The notes below the pieces were generated by a model. It worked only from the letters and a program-made list of their open reading frames with translations. It did not search any database and was not told the origin of the DNA. This document shows positions 53,263 through 61,720 of a stretch of DNA of 64,000 nucleotides, piece by piece; within the stretch, counting starts at the first letter, position 1; the number at the start of each line of letters is the position of its first letter. The DNA comes from Dyella sp. C9. GTDB lineage: Bacteria > Pseudomonadota > Gammaproteobacteria > Xanthomonadales > Rhodanobacteraceae. The DNA is taken from positions 310,001 to 374,000 of the forward strand of contig NZ_QIRF01000003.1 in assembly GCF_003332825.1 (NCBI RefSeq), written 5' to 3'. The translations under genes were made by a program, and so were the position numbers.

Positions 53263-54438
53263 ATGGCCATCGCCCCTATCTCGCGTTTCTCCCGTCTGTT
53301 CCGTCTTGCCCCGCTTGCGCTGGCCGCGGCGTGCGTGAGTGCCCCGGCCTTGGCCGCCGCGCCAGTCAACACGGTGCCGGGCATGCCGCCGGTAGTGAAT
53401 CCCGCCAACATGTACAGCGAGGCCGGGTTGAACCACCTCAGCCCTGCCGTGGCGAACGACCTGGCGCGCATCTACGTGCCCAACCTGCGCTCCAACGATG
53501 TCTACGTGATCGATCCGGCCACCTACAAGGTGGTGGACACGTTCAAGGTAGGCCAGGGCCCGCAGCACGTGGTGCCGTCCTGGGACCTGCGCACGCTTTG
53601 GGTGACCAACAATGCCGAGCGCAAGGACGATGGCAGCCTGACCCCGATCGATCCGCGCACGGGCAAACCGGGCAAGGCCATCCCGGTCGACGATCCGTAC
53701 AACATGTACTTCACGCCCGACGGCAAGGAGGCCATCGTGGTCGCCGAGGCGCATGCGCGCCTGGACTTCCGCGATGCCCACACCATGGCGCTGCATTCCA
53801 GCCTCGAGGCGCCGGAGTGCAAGGGCATCAATCACGCCGAGTTCGCCATCGATGGCAGCTACGCGATCTTCACCTGCGAGTTCACCGGCAAGCTGACCAA
53901 GATCGACCTGGTCAACCGCAAGGTGCTGGGTTATCTCGATCTGTCCAAGAAGGGCATGCCGCAGGACATCCGTTCCTCGCCCGATGGCAAGACCTTCTAT
54001 GTGGCCGACATGATGGCCGACGGCGTGTACCTGATCGATCCCGTCAGCTTCAAGCAAGTGGGCTTCATCAAGACCGGCGTGGGCACGCATGGCCTGTACC
54101 CGAGCCGCGATGGCAGCCAGCTGTACGTGGCCAATCGCGGCTCCAACAAGGTCCACGGGCCGCGCGGTGGCAAGGGCAGTGTGTCGGTGATCGACTTCGC
54201 CACGCAGAAGATGGTGGCGAACTGGCCGATTCCGGGCGGCGGCAGCCCCGACATGGGCAATGTCAGCGCCGACGGCAAGACGCTGTGGCTGTCGGGTCGC
54301 TTTGACGACGTGGTGTACGCGTTCGACACCACCACCGGACAGGTGCGCATCATCAAGGTCGGCCAGGAGCCGCACGGCCTGGTGGTGTGGCCGCAGCCGG
54401 GCCGCTACTCGCTGGGTCACACCGGCATCATGCGTTGA
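53263..54438 (+). CDS. Exported YVTN-family beta-propeller protein
   Basis: 391 residues with a signal peptide (1-32). It consists of repeated YVTN/NHL-type blades: RIYVPNLRSNDVYVIDPATYKVV, TLWVTNNAER, QLYVANRGSNKV and TLWLSGRFDDVVYAFD. Six or seven blades form a propeller. Members are periplasmic binding or scaffold proteins with no single function. Start ATG 53263 lies 48 bases after the creatininase-like gene, so the two are probably co-transcribed. Confidence 0.9.
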   Translation: MAIAPISRFSRLFRLAPLALAAACVSAPALAAAPVNTVPGMPPVVNPANMYSEAGLNHLSPAVANDLARIYVPNLRSNDVYVIDPATYKVVDTFKVGQGPQHVVPSWDLRTLWVTNNAERKDDGSLTPIDPRTGKPGKAIPVDDPYNMYFTPDGKEAIVVAEAHARLDFRDAHTMALHSSLEAPECKGINHAEFAIDGSYAIFTCEFTGKLTKIDLVNRKVLGYLDLSKKGMPQDIRSSPDGKTFYVADMMADGVYLIDPVSFKQVGFIKTGVGTHGLYPSRDGSQLYVANRGSNKVHGPRGGKGSVSVIDFATQKMVANWPIPGGGSPDMGNVSADGKTLWLSGRFDDVVYAFDTTTGQVRIIKVGQEPHGLVVWPQPGRYSLGHTGIMR

Positions 54439-54883
54439 GGTGGGGGCGGCCGGTCTCAACCATGTCCACGGATGGGCTGCACAGTTCGATGTGGGGCCGA
54501 ACGGGCATGTTGGCGGTCGCCATCCGGCGTACAAGATGTCCGAGCAGTAGTCGAAACGAAGGTATGACGGCCGCTCAATGGTGGTGGACCTTTGTACAAC
54601 TCACCTTTTCGACTTGCAGGCACAGGTTTCCCCCCATGGCCGGCAACTACCGCCCTGCCATCCGTAGATTTGCCACTGCAAACAGCCTGCTGATCTACGC
54701 GGTGGTCTTGGCCAAGACTCGGGAGCAGGTCCTCCGATAGCCGAGCCGGCGCTTGATGACGCTATCCGGCGAAGCGCCATCCTTTCCCCTGGCGCGCCGA
54801 CTGTTTTTCAGACTAGTCCTATGGTTGCGAGTACGTTTTCGCCGCAGACTGTGATACGAAGGCTTCCTTGGTAATTTATAGAA
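54439..54883. other. 445-base intergenic region at the left edge of the lower-GC patch
   Basis: No supported gene. The last 100 bases become AT-richer; TAATTTATAG lies directly before the next ATG, without a ribosome-binding site in front of it. No repeat or integration site is visible. Confidence 0.45.
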
Positions 54884-55420
54884 ATGAAGTGCTTACAATG
54901 GCTGGTGATGTTTTGCATTACCTCATGGCTTGTCGCCGCTTGCAGTAACTGTGCGGCGATGCAGGGCTCCGAAGCCCCGACTGCTTCGGCCGCCATTGTG
55001 ACAACGACCGTGGCTGAGCTGCATGCGTCCACCCCAGCCTTTGTCGTGGGGACCCTCGGGGAGAATGAAGCAGATGACGAAAGCGAAGGTTGTGTAACCA
55101 GTCTGACGCAAATGGGCGCTGCCGCGTCAGGCAGGGACATATTCCGTGTCATTGGAGAGGCCCGCGGCCTCATTCGTATCAACGGAACCCTCATTCACGT
55201 AAGCCAGGTGCACGCCGAATCCAGGGAAGATGGGGAGGGGCAGCCGATCGGCTCCATGAGTGTGTTCGAAGATGCCTCGCACGCGACTCGTGTCGTCGCC
55301 ACACTCAAGTTTGGCGCGTATAACGAGGCTGCGGACAGCACCGAACACACGGGCACGCTGACCATCACGTACAAGGGCCTGACCCAGAGGGTGCGCGTAG
55401 AGGGTGGTACGGCGTGCTAG
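54884..55420 (+). CDS. Lipoprotein of unknown function in a lower-GC patch
   Basis: 178 residues with a lipobox LVAACS (cysteine at 20). The rest is rich in Thr, Glu and Gly, with VHAESREDGEGQPIGSMSVFEDASHATRVV and a terminal cysteine (GGTAC). No family is recognised. The base composition is lower in G+C than the neighbours (32 of 60 in 54901-54960, against 41 of 60 in 53641-53700), which suggests horizontal acquisition. No ribosome-binding site is seen at ATG 54884. It lies upstream of another exported protein gene with a similar composition. Confidence 0.68.
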   Translation: MKCLQWLVMFCITSWLVAACSNCAAMQGSEAPTASAAIVTTTVAELHASTPAFVVGTLGENEADDESEGCVTSLTQMGAAASGRDIFRVIGEARGLIRINGTLIHVSQVHAESREDGEGQPIGSMSVFEDASHATRVVATLKFGAYNEAADSTEHTGTLTITYKGLTQRVRVEGGTAC

Positions 55421-55483
55421 GGATAGGTGGTCAACCGTGACACATCTACGCTCTCGCGACCTCACGAACGAGAACGCCAAGAA

Positions 55484-56083
55484 ATGAAGTTTTGGATGAT
55501 ATCGACAGCGATGGCCATCGTTTTGATGGAAAGCATTGCATCGGTGCGTGCCGCTCTTCCGAGCGACAACACGGTTATTCCGATTAATAACGGCATGAAC
55601 CGATTGACGCTCGACGGTGAGGAAGCGGTCGCTTTCAGAGCGTGGCGGGAGAATTTCAATGCGCATGGCTTCGATGTCATCAGTTTTTACGTTCGTGACA
55701 AAGCTGATGACGGTGCCAGCACGTGGAACCTCGTGCCGATCTTCGGCTCCTACGAAAATAAGGACGCGAGCGAGCGAGACCTGCTAACAGTAGGTGGCGG
55801 CGCAGATTGCAAGCTACACGATTTTCGGCTGGTCCAATCGGATGGCCATGGTCCCATGCGATTGATTGTTGCCGACCGTGACCTTGGTGCGAGTTACGCC
55901 GACGCGGCCACCGTGCATTTCAGCTACTTCGAACTCGCCAAGAATGAGGATGGCGTTCCTGGTTGGCCGCCGCTGTACTTCAAGCTAAAGAAAACGACGT
56001 TAGCCGCGCAGAAGTACTGTGACGTCGATGAAGCCCTGGACACGGAACTGCATATCAGCTCCTCGGGTCCGAGCGGTCACTGA
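55484..56083 (+). CDS. Exported protein of unknown function, faintly CarG/CpmJ-like
   Basis: 199 residues with a signal peptide (1-23, ending SVRAA). The segment NNGMNRLTLDGEEAVAFRAWRENFNAHGFDVISFY (about 36-69) reminds me of the CarG/CpmJ proteins that protect carbapenem producers, but I hold this only as a suggestion from memory. No carbapenem biosynthesis gene is present. Composition is lower in G+C (30 of 60 in 55561-55620). It may be a two-gene unit with the lipoprotein gene 63 bases upstream. Confidence 0.65.
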   Translation: MKFWMISTAMAIVLMESIASVRAALPSDNTVIPINNGMNRLTLDGEEAVAFRAWRENFNAHGFDVISFYVRDKADDGASTWNLVPIFGSYENKDASERDLLTVGGGADCKLHDFRLVQSDGHGPMRLIVADRDLGASYADAATVHFSYFELAKNEDGVPGWPPLYFKLKKTTLAAQKYCDVDEALDTELHISSSGPSGH

Positions 56084-56134
56084 CACTGAGGCAAGAGGGC
56101 CTCTATAGGGTGCTTTTTAATCTTCGGGTGAATT

Positions 56135-56509
56135 GTGCAGAACTCCCCTGCGACTGATCCGGCCAGGCTGGTCCAGCGCCAGCTCGAGGCCTACAGCCGC
56201 AAGGACATCGACGCCTGGCTGGCTACCTACGCGCGCGACGCCGAGCAGTATGCGCTGCACGGCGAGCGGTTGGCGAAAGGGCACGAGGAACTGCGCCGGC
56301 GCATGCTGGCGCGCTTTGCCGAGCCCGATCTCCATGCGCAATTGCTGAGCCGGGTGGTGAGGGGAGCATTTGTCACAGACCTCGAACGCGTCACGCGCAC
56401 GTTTCCCGAAGGCCGGGGCGTCATGGACATGCTGTGCATTTACGAAGTAACGCAAGGCCACATCGTGCGGGCTTCCTTCGCTTTCGGCGAATCGCGGCTG
56501 GCGCGCTGA
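56135..56509 (+). CDS. Small SnoaL/NTF2-like protein
   Basis: 124 residues from a GTG start at 56135. The NTF2-like pattern is LVQRQLEAYSRKDIDAWLATYARDAEQYALHGERLAKGHEEL, typical of SnoaL-like or steroid-isomerase-like proteins; the strands VTRTFPEGRGVMDMLCIYEVTQGHIVRASF finish the barrel. No signal peptide. Function unknown. A GGGTG stands 5 bases upstream. Composition is back to high G+C, so it is outside the lower-GC patch. Confidence 0.8.
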   Translation: MQNSPATDPARLVQRQLEAYSRKDIDAWLATYARDAEQYALHGERLAKGHEELRRRMLARFAEPDLHAQLLSRVVRGAFVTDLERVTRTFPEGRGVMDMLCIYEVTQGHIVRASFAFGESRLAR

Positions 56510-56704
56510 GCGCGCGACAGCGGCTGGACCGGGAGGGCGCTGCCGATGCCGCCAAGCGACCGGCAGCGTTGTGCCGCGGGCCACCGTGGGGCCCACTTAC
56601 AGGACATGACATCGCCTTGTCATCGGCCTGTTATCGCCTTTCTTGAGTGTAGTTGCTAAATTGTGAAGAAGAGCACAGTTTTGAACTATGGATAAGGTTC
56701 GCGG

Positions 56705-56836
56705 ATGAACGGGAAGCAGTGGCTCGGACGGCTTGCATGCCGTCTTTTCAAGCATAAATGGCGTCGACCGGAACCCGGCCGGCGCGAGTGTGCCCGTTGC
56801 GGGCGCGTGGAGGAGCGAACCTGGCGCTACGGCTGA
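56705..56836 (+). CDS. 43-residue CxxC (zinc-ribbon-like) small protein
   Basis: Small frame with ATG 56705 and TGA 56834-56836, AAGG nine bases ahead. The protein includes LACRLFKHKWRRPEP and ECARCGRVEER, a pattern C-x-L-F-x-H-K-W then C-x-x-C-G that resembles the short zinc-ribbon proteins annotated as DUF1660. Cys12 and His17 with Cys29 and Cys32 could hold one zinc. Charge is strongly basic, so nucleic-acid binding is plausible. It lies between the SnoaL-like gene and the luciferase-like gene. Confidence 0.68.
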   Translation: MNGKQWLGRLACRLFKHKWRRPEPGRRECARCGRVEERTWRYG

Positions 56837-56903
56837 GGGCAAGGCTCGTTGGCATTTGCTGATGCCGTCCCCACATGGGTAGCTTCCCGCACAAGGACGC
56901 CCC

Positions 56904-57896
56904 ATGATTCCGTTCTCCGTACTCGATCTGGCGCCAGTCACCGAGGGCAGCAACGCAAGCCAGGCGTTCGCCAACACCCTGGATCTGGCGCGTCGCGCCG
57001 AGCGGCACGGTTATCTTCGTTACTGGTTGGCCGAGCACCACAACATGCCGGGCATCGCCAGTGCGGCGACCGCCGTGCTGATCGGCTATGTGGCCGGAGG
57101 GACTTCGAGCATTCGCGTGGGTGCCGGCGGCATCATGCTGCCGAACCATGCGCCGCTGCAGGTCGCTGAGCAATTCGGCACGCTGGCCTCGTTGTATCCG
57201 GGGCGCATCGACCTCGGCCTCGGGCGGGCTCCTGGCACCGATCAGCCGACGGCCCGCGCGCTGCGGCGCTATTTCGATAGCGCCGATGCATTTCCGCAGG
57301 ACGTGGCCGAACTGCTGGCCTTCTTCGAACCGGCCCGGGAAGGGCAGCCGGTGCGCGCCGTCCCGGGGGCGGGCATCGAGGTGCCGGTGTGGCTGCTGGG
57401 GTCAAGCCTGTTCAGCGCCCGGCTGGCCGCGGCCATGGGCCTGCCGTTCGCGTTTGCCTCCCACTTCGCTCCCGATGCCATGGACGAGGCGCTTGCGCTT
57501 TACCGGCGTGATTTCCGCCCGTCGACGCGGCTGCATGCGCCGTACGCCATGCTGGGCGTGAACGTGGTGGCTGCCGGCAGCGATGCCGAGGCGCGTCGCC
57601 TGTTCACCACCCAGCAGCAGAGCTTCATCAATCTGCGGCGCGGCCGGCCGGGGCTGATTCCCCCGCCGATCGATGACATCGAGAGCTACTGGACGCCCAC
57701 CGAGAAGTTCGGCGTGGAGCGTGCACTGGCCTGTGCGGTGATCGGTGATGCCAACACGGTGAAGGACGGCATCAAGGCGTTCATGGCGCGCCATCGCCCC
57801 GATGAGCTGATGGTCACGGCCAACGTGTTCGAGCATGAAGCGCGCTGTCGTTCGTTCGAGATCGTGGCCGAGGTGCGGGCGCGCCTTGGCGCTTGA
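56904..57896 (+). CDS. LLM-class flavin-dependent (luciferase-like) oxidoreductase
   Basis: 330 residues, bacterial-luciferase-like TIM barrel. Start [22 protein letters not shown] and the flavin-binding [17 protein letters not shown] (about 39-55) are those of the LLM family group of unknown substrate, sometimes called alkanal-monooxygenase-like. [11 protein letters not shown] and [23 protein letters not shown] complete the pattern. It would use reduced FMN or F420-type cofactor to oxidise an aldehyde or alkane-like substrate. An AAGGACG ribosome-binding site lies before ATG 56904. Confidence 0.93.
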   Translation: MIPFSVLDLAPVTEGSNASQAFANTLDLARRAERHGYLRYWLAEHHNMPGIASAATAVLIGYVAGGTSSIRVGAGGIMLPNHAPLQVAEQFGTLASLYPGRIDLGLGRAPGTDQPTARALRRYFDSADAFPQDVAELLAFFEPAREGQPVRAVPGAGIEVPVWLLGSSLFSARLAAAMGLPFAFASHFAPDAMDEALALYRRDFRPSTRLHAPYAMLGVNVVAAGSDAEARRLFTTQQQSFINLRRGRPGLIPPPIDDIESYWTPTEKFGVERALACAVIGDANTVKDGIKAFMARHRPDELMVTANVFEHEARCRSFEIVAEVRARLGA

Positions 57897-57926
57897 TGCG
57901 GCGGACAGGCGCGGTCATGCCGCGCT

Positions 57927-58952
57927 TCAGTGCACCGGGAAACTCTTCTGCAGGTCCTGGCTGCAGCGGGCCAGCAGCTGGGGTGGGAATTGCGCCACCG
58001 GATCGTTGGTGTAGCCACCATGCGCGTCGACCAGGCCCTGCTCGGCGAGCAGTTGGTACATGGCCAGCCGCTGGGCCGCGTGCAGTACCCGGCTCATGGG
58101 CAGTGCCAGCGCGCCATGCCCCGCGGTGGCGTGTTCGGTCAGCGCGTCCACCACGCTGGGCGAAAGCTCCCAGTGCTGCGCGGCCTGCACGGTGAGTTGG
58201 GCGGCCACGGCGGCGCAGCCGGCAATGAAACCGGATGAGCAGGCCGGCAGGCCGCCAGCCAGGTCCTTGTCGAGCACGCGCGCCACGGCACCCAGTCCGC
58301 AATAGCCGACCAGGCCGGCGAGATAGGCCTCGAACGGGTCGCATTGCCCTTTGCTCAGGAACGTGGCGGCGTGTGCGCAGCGTTCGGCGTGGTCCCACAG
58401 GCGCTGGCCGATGGCCTGGCCGTTGGCGCCGGCGCTGGCCATCAGGATGGGTTTCATCACGTAAGAGGTCACGACGTGGCGCAAGCCGATCTGTCCCAGC
58501 AGCACAACTGCGTGCTGCAGGCTGCCGACCGGGTGGGCGGTGCGGTAGGTGACGCTGCCGGTGACGCGCATCACTTCACCCACCAGTACCGGGTCGCGGC
58601 GGATCAGGTTGGCCAGCTGCGCGCCGTTGAGGTTGTCGCTCTTCATCGCACGCATCAGCTGCGGCAGCACGGTGGGCATGCGTGGCAGGCTGCGTACGTC
58701 GAAGCGGCCCGCCTCGCACAACTCGCGCAGGCGCTGCAGCATCAGCTGCTCCCGCGTGGGATTGGCAGCGGCGGCAGCGTCGACCAGCTGGTTGAGGATG
58801 AAGCGATGGAAGCACTCCTCCAACTGGTCGCCACTCATGGTGCCGGTCGGTATCTCGGGGGCAGCGGGCAGGGGCAGGTCGCGCGCGGGGGCAGGCGGTG
58901 CCGGCGCCGCGGACGCGCGGTCTCGTGCGAATAGTCGCCACCAGTTCCCCAT
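57927..58952 (-). CDS. HDOD-domain signal-transduction protein
   Basis: 341 residues from ATG 58952; ATG 58955 is equivalent. Residues 90-300 are an HDOD domain: LPRMPTVLPQLMRAMKSDNLNGAQLANLIRRDPVLVGEVMRV, then HPVGSLQHAVVLLGQIGLRHVV. The HD metal motif is degenerate, as is normal for HDOD, so no phosphodiesterase activity is expected. Such proteins relay signals in c-di-GMP, motility or type IV pilus control. The N-terminus is proline-rich. Convergent with the luciferase-like gene. Confidence 0.88.
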   Translation of the reverse strand: MGNWWRLFARDRASAAPAPPAPARDLPLPAAPEIPTGTMSGDQLEECFHRFILNQLVDAAAAANPTREQLMLQRLRELCEAGRFDVRSLPRMPTVLPQLMRAMKSDNLNGAQLANLIRRDPVLVGEVMRVTGSVTYRTAHPVGSLQHAVVLLGQIGLRHVVTSYVMKPILMASAGANGQAIGQRLWDHAERCAHAATFLSKGQCDPFEAYLAGLVGYCGLGAVARVLDKDLAGGLPACSSGFIAGCAAVAAQLTVQAAQHWELSPSVVDALTEHATAGHGALALPMSRVLHAAQRLAMYQLLAEQGLVDAHGGYTNDPVAQFPPQLLARCSQDLQKSFPVH

Positions 58953-59054
58953 CATTGCCTCGCTCGCTCCCTCGTTACCCGCCCTCGCTCCGCTCCTGTA
59001 TCGGCGGGTGGCGGAAAACATGTAGCGTGGATCCACGATCTTGCGACGTGTTGC

Positions 59055-60323
59055 TCAGCTTCCTGCGGAATGCGCCGACTGGCGGATCCAGTCGACGGCG
59101 CCCTGGGCGGCAAGCCGGCCGCTGGCGAAGCTGGCGGTGAACAGGTAGCCGCCGGTGGGCGCCTCCCATTCCAGCATTTCGCCAGCGCAGAACACACCGG
59201 GCAGGGCGGTGAGCATCAGTTGGGCATCCAGCGCTTCGAGTCGCACGCCTCCGGCACTGCTGATCGCTTCCTCGATCGGGCGGGCCCGCAGCAACCGCAG
59301 CGGCAGGCGCTTGATGGTGCGAGCCAGCGTATCGGTGTCCTGGAAGTGTCCGCGCCCGAGTACCTCGTGGAGCAGGGCGACCTTGACCCCGCCAAGGCCG
59401 GTCTGGCGGCGCAGGTGGTCGCTGGCCGAGCGGCTGCCGCGAGGCTTGGCGAGGTCCTGGCGCAGGCGTTCCAGCGTACGGCCGGGGGCAAGGTCCAGCT
59501 CGATGGTGGTGCTGCCGTGGGCGGCGATGGCGTCGCGCAGCACGCCCGAGTAGGCGTAGATCAGGCTGCCCTCGATGCCGGTGGCGGTAATCACGCACTC
59601 GCCCTGGCGTACGTGCTCCCGGCCGGCGGCATCGCGCAGGTGGATCACTACCGGCTTGAGCGGCGCGCCGGCAAAATGCTGGGACAAGTGTTCGCTCCAG
59701 CCGATGTCGAAACCGCAGTTGGCGGGTACCAGTGGCGTCAGCTCCACGCCGCGGGCGGCCAGCCAGGGTTGCCAGCTGCCGTCCGACCCCAGTTGAGGCC
59801 AGCTGCCCCCGCCCAGGGCCAAGATCACGGCGTCGGCCCGGATCGCCTGTTCCCCTTCCGGGGTGGCCATGCGCAGGCTGCCATCCTCATGCCAGCCCCG
59901 CCAGCGATGATGCGGGTGGAAGTGCACGCCGCTCTCGCGCAGGCGATGCACCCAGCCGCGCAGCAGCGGGGCCGCCTTGAGGTCGATGGGAAACACTCGG
60001 CCGGAACTGCCGACGAAGGTATCCACGCCCAATCCGTGCGCCCAGGCGCGCAGCGCGTCGGCATCGAAGTCGTGGAGCCAGCGGCCCACGGCGTCGGCGC
60101 GCGCACCATAGCGTTGGATGAATTCGGGCTTGGGCTCGCTGTGGGTGAGGTTCATGCCGCCCTTGCCTGCGATGAGGAACTTGCGGCCCACCGAGCCTTT
60201 GGCCTCGTACAGGTGCACCTCGATGCCGGCGGCGCGGGCCGTTTCGGCTGCCATCAGGCCGGCAGGGCCACCGCCGATGATGGCCAGGCGCGGTGGCGGC
60301 GAGGACACGGGCGTGCTGGTCAC
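59055..60323 (-). CDS. BaiN/HI0933-type FAD-dependent oxidoreductase
   Basis: 422 residues from a GTG start at 60323. FAD-binding Rossmann motif LAIIGGGPAGLMAAETAR (13-30), GGKGGMNLTH-type block KFLIAGKGGMNLTHSEP (48-64) and the C-terminal VFCAGEMLEWEAPTGGYLF, all diagnostic of the HI0933/YhiN/BaiN flavoprotein family. The natural reaction is not settled for most members. It follows YaeQ by four bases, so the two are one operon. No alternative ATG is nearby upstream. Confidence 0.92.
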   Translation of the reverse strand: MTSTPVSSPPPRLAIIGGGPAGLMAAETARAAGIEVHLYEAKGSVGRKFLIAGKGGMNLTHSEPKPEFIQRYGARADAVGRWLHDFDADALRAWAHGLGVDTFVGSSGRVFPIDLKAAPLLRGWVHRLRESGVHFHPHHRWRGWHEDGSLRMATPEGEQAIRADAVILALGGGSWPQLGSDGSWQPWLAARGVELTPLVPANCGFDIGWSEHLSQHFAGAPLKPVVIHLRDAAGREHVRQGECVITATGIEGSLIYAYSGVLRDAIAAHGSTTIELDLAPGRTLERLRQDLAKPRGSRSASDHLRRQTGLGGVKVALLHEVLGRGHFQDTDTLARTIKRLPLRLLRARPIEEAISSAGGVRLEALDAQLMLTALPGVFCAGEMLEWEAPTGGYLFTASFASGRLAAQGAVDWIRQSAHSAGS

Positions 60324-60327
60324 CGGC

Positions 60328-60876
60328 TCAGGCCGATGCCGTCATGCGCGCACGCGGCTCCACCGCGATACTGGCGTTGTCGCCCAGCAATTGCAGCTGG
60401 CCGTCCTGGATCAGGCACTGTAGGCGCAGGCTGCGCTCGCTGATGGCGGCCAGCTCGCCGACGGTATCGGCCGCCAGGTCCAGCACGGTGAGGTTGCGAT
60501 GGCGTGCCAGCGTGCTGGCGTTCTTGTCCCACCACACATCCGCAGCACGGCCGCCGTAGTTCAGCACCACCACCTGCTGCGCCCGGTTGCACGCCTTGCG
60601 GATGCGCGCCTCGTCGGGCTGGCCCAGCTCGATCCATTGCTCGATCTCGCCGGTGTAGGCCTTGCGCCAGAGTGCGGGTTCGTCCTCGTCGCTCAAGCCC
60701 TTGCCGAACTCCAGCCGTTCGTCGGCGTGCAGCGCAAAGGCGAGCAGGCGCACCATCAGGCGCTCTTCGGTCTCGGAGGGGTGGCGGGCGAGGGTCAGCG
60801 CATGCGTGGCGTAGTAATGCCGATCCATGTCGCTGACCTGCAGCTCGGCCTTGTAGATGGTGGCGGTGAGGGCCAT
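60328..60876 (-). CDS. yaeQ: YaeQ family protein
   Basis: 182 residues, the normal length of YaeQ. The start MALTATIYKAELQVSDMDRHYY, the middle SETEERLMVRLLAFALHA and the KACNRAQQVVVLNYGG region match the family, which has a PD-(D/E)XK nuclease-like fold; ADVWWDKN holds a motif residue. The physiological role is unknown, despite an early report of RfaH suppression. The stop lies 4 bases before the GTG of the flavoprotein gene, and a slipin gene lies upstream in the same direction. Confidence 0.93.
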   Translation of the reverse strand: MALTATIYKAELQVSDMDRHYYATHALTLARHPSETEERLMVRLLAFALHADERLEFGKGLSDEDEPALWRKAYTGEIEQWIELGQPDEARIRKACNRAQQVVVLNYGGRAADVWWDKNASTLARHRNLTVLDLAADTVGELAAISERSLRLQCLIQDGQLQLLGDNASIAVEPRARMTASA

Positions 60877-60940
60877 GGTGGCAATCCGGGTGGCGGTCAG
60901 CCCCCTATTGTACGTGGCTCGCGCGCCCGCCGTAGGAGGC

Positions 60941-61696
60941 TCAAGCCTGGCGTAGCTTGTCCAGCAGCGGTTGCAGCAGGTCCAAGGGCAGCGGAAACAC
61001 GATGGTCGAGGCCTTGCCGCTGTTGGACATGTCGGCCATGGTTTGCAGGTAGCGCAGCTGCAGCGCCTGGGGCTGCTGCGCGAGCAGGGCGGCGGCGTCG
61101 CGCAGTTTCTCGGCCGCCTGGAGCTCGCCTTCGGCATGGATCACCTTGGCGCGGCGTTCGCGTTCGGCCTCGGCCTGGCGGGCGATCGCACGCACCATGG
61201 TTTCGTTGAGGTCCACGTCCTTGATCTCCACGTTGCTCACCTTGATACCCCACGGGTCGGTGGCTTCGTCGAGGATTTGCTGCAGGCTGTGGTTGATGGA
61301 GTCGCGCTGCGACAGGATGTCGTCCAGCTCGTGCTGGCCCAGCACTGAGCGTAGCCTCGTCTGCGCCAGCTGGCTGGTGGCCTGGAAGAAGTCGGCGACC
61401 TGCAGGATGGATTTATCCGGCTCGACCACGCGGAAATACACCACGGCATTGACGCGCACCGACACGTTGTCGCGCGAGATCACGTCCTGGGGAGGCACGT
61501 CCATCACGGTGACACGCAGGTCCACCCGCATCATGCGTTGCACGACGGGTATCAGGATCACCAGGCCCGGCCCCTTGGTGCCGGTGTAACGACCCAGCGT
61601 CAGCACGACGCCGCGCTGGTACTCGGGCAGCACCTTGATCGACAGGAACAAGAGCGCCGCTACCCACACCACGATCACACCGAAGAAGCCAAGCAT
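60941..61696 (-). CDS. Slipin, SPFH/band-7 family membrane protein
   Basis: 251 residues. One N-terminal membrane helix ([22 protein letters not shown]), then the SPFH domain: [38 protein letters not shown] to about 170, and a helical tail with [29 protein letters not shown] (coiled coil). It is a close match to the stomatin-like slipins paired with NfeD. In the membrane it would form rings with its NfeD partner, encoded 24 bases upstream. Involved in membrane microdomain or protease organisation in known systems. Confidence 0.95.
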   Translation of the reverse strand: MLGFFGVIVVWVAALLFLSIKVLPEYQRGVVLTLGRYTGTKGPGLVILIPVVQRMMRVDLRVTVMDVPPQDVISRDNVSVRVNAVVYFRVVEPDKSILQVADFFQATSQLAQTRLRSVLGQHELDDILSQRDSINHSLQQILDEATDPWGIKVSNVEIKDVDLNETMVRAIARQAEAERERRAKVIHAEGELQAAEKLRDAAALLAQQPQALQLRYLQTMADMSNSGKASTIVFPLPLDLLQPLLDKLRQA

Positions 61697-61720
61697 GGAT
61701 GTCTCCTGTGATTTGTCCGG

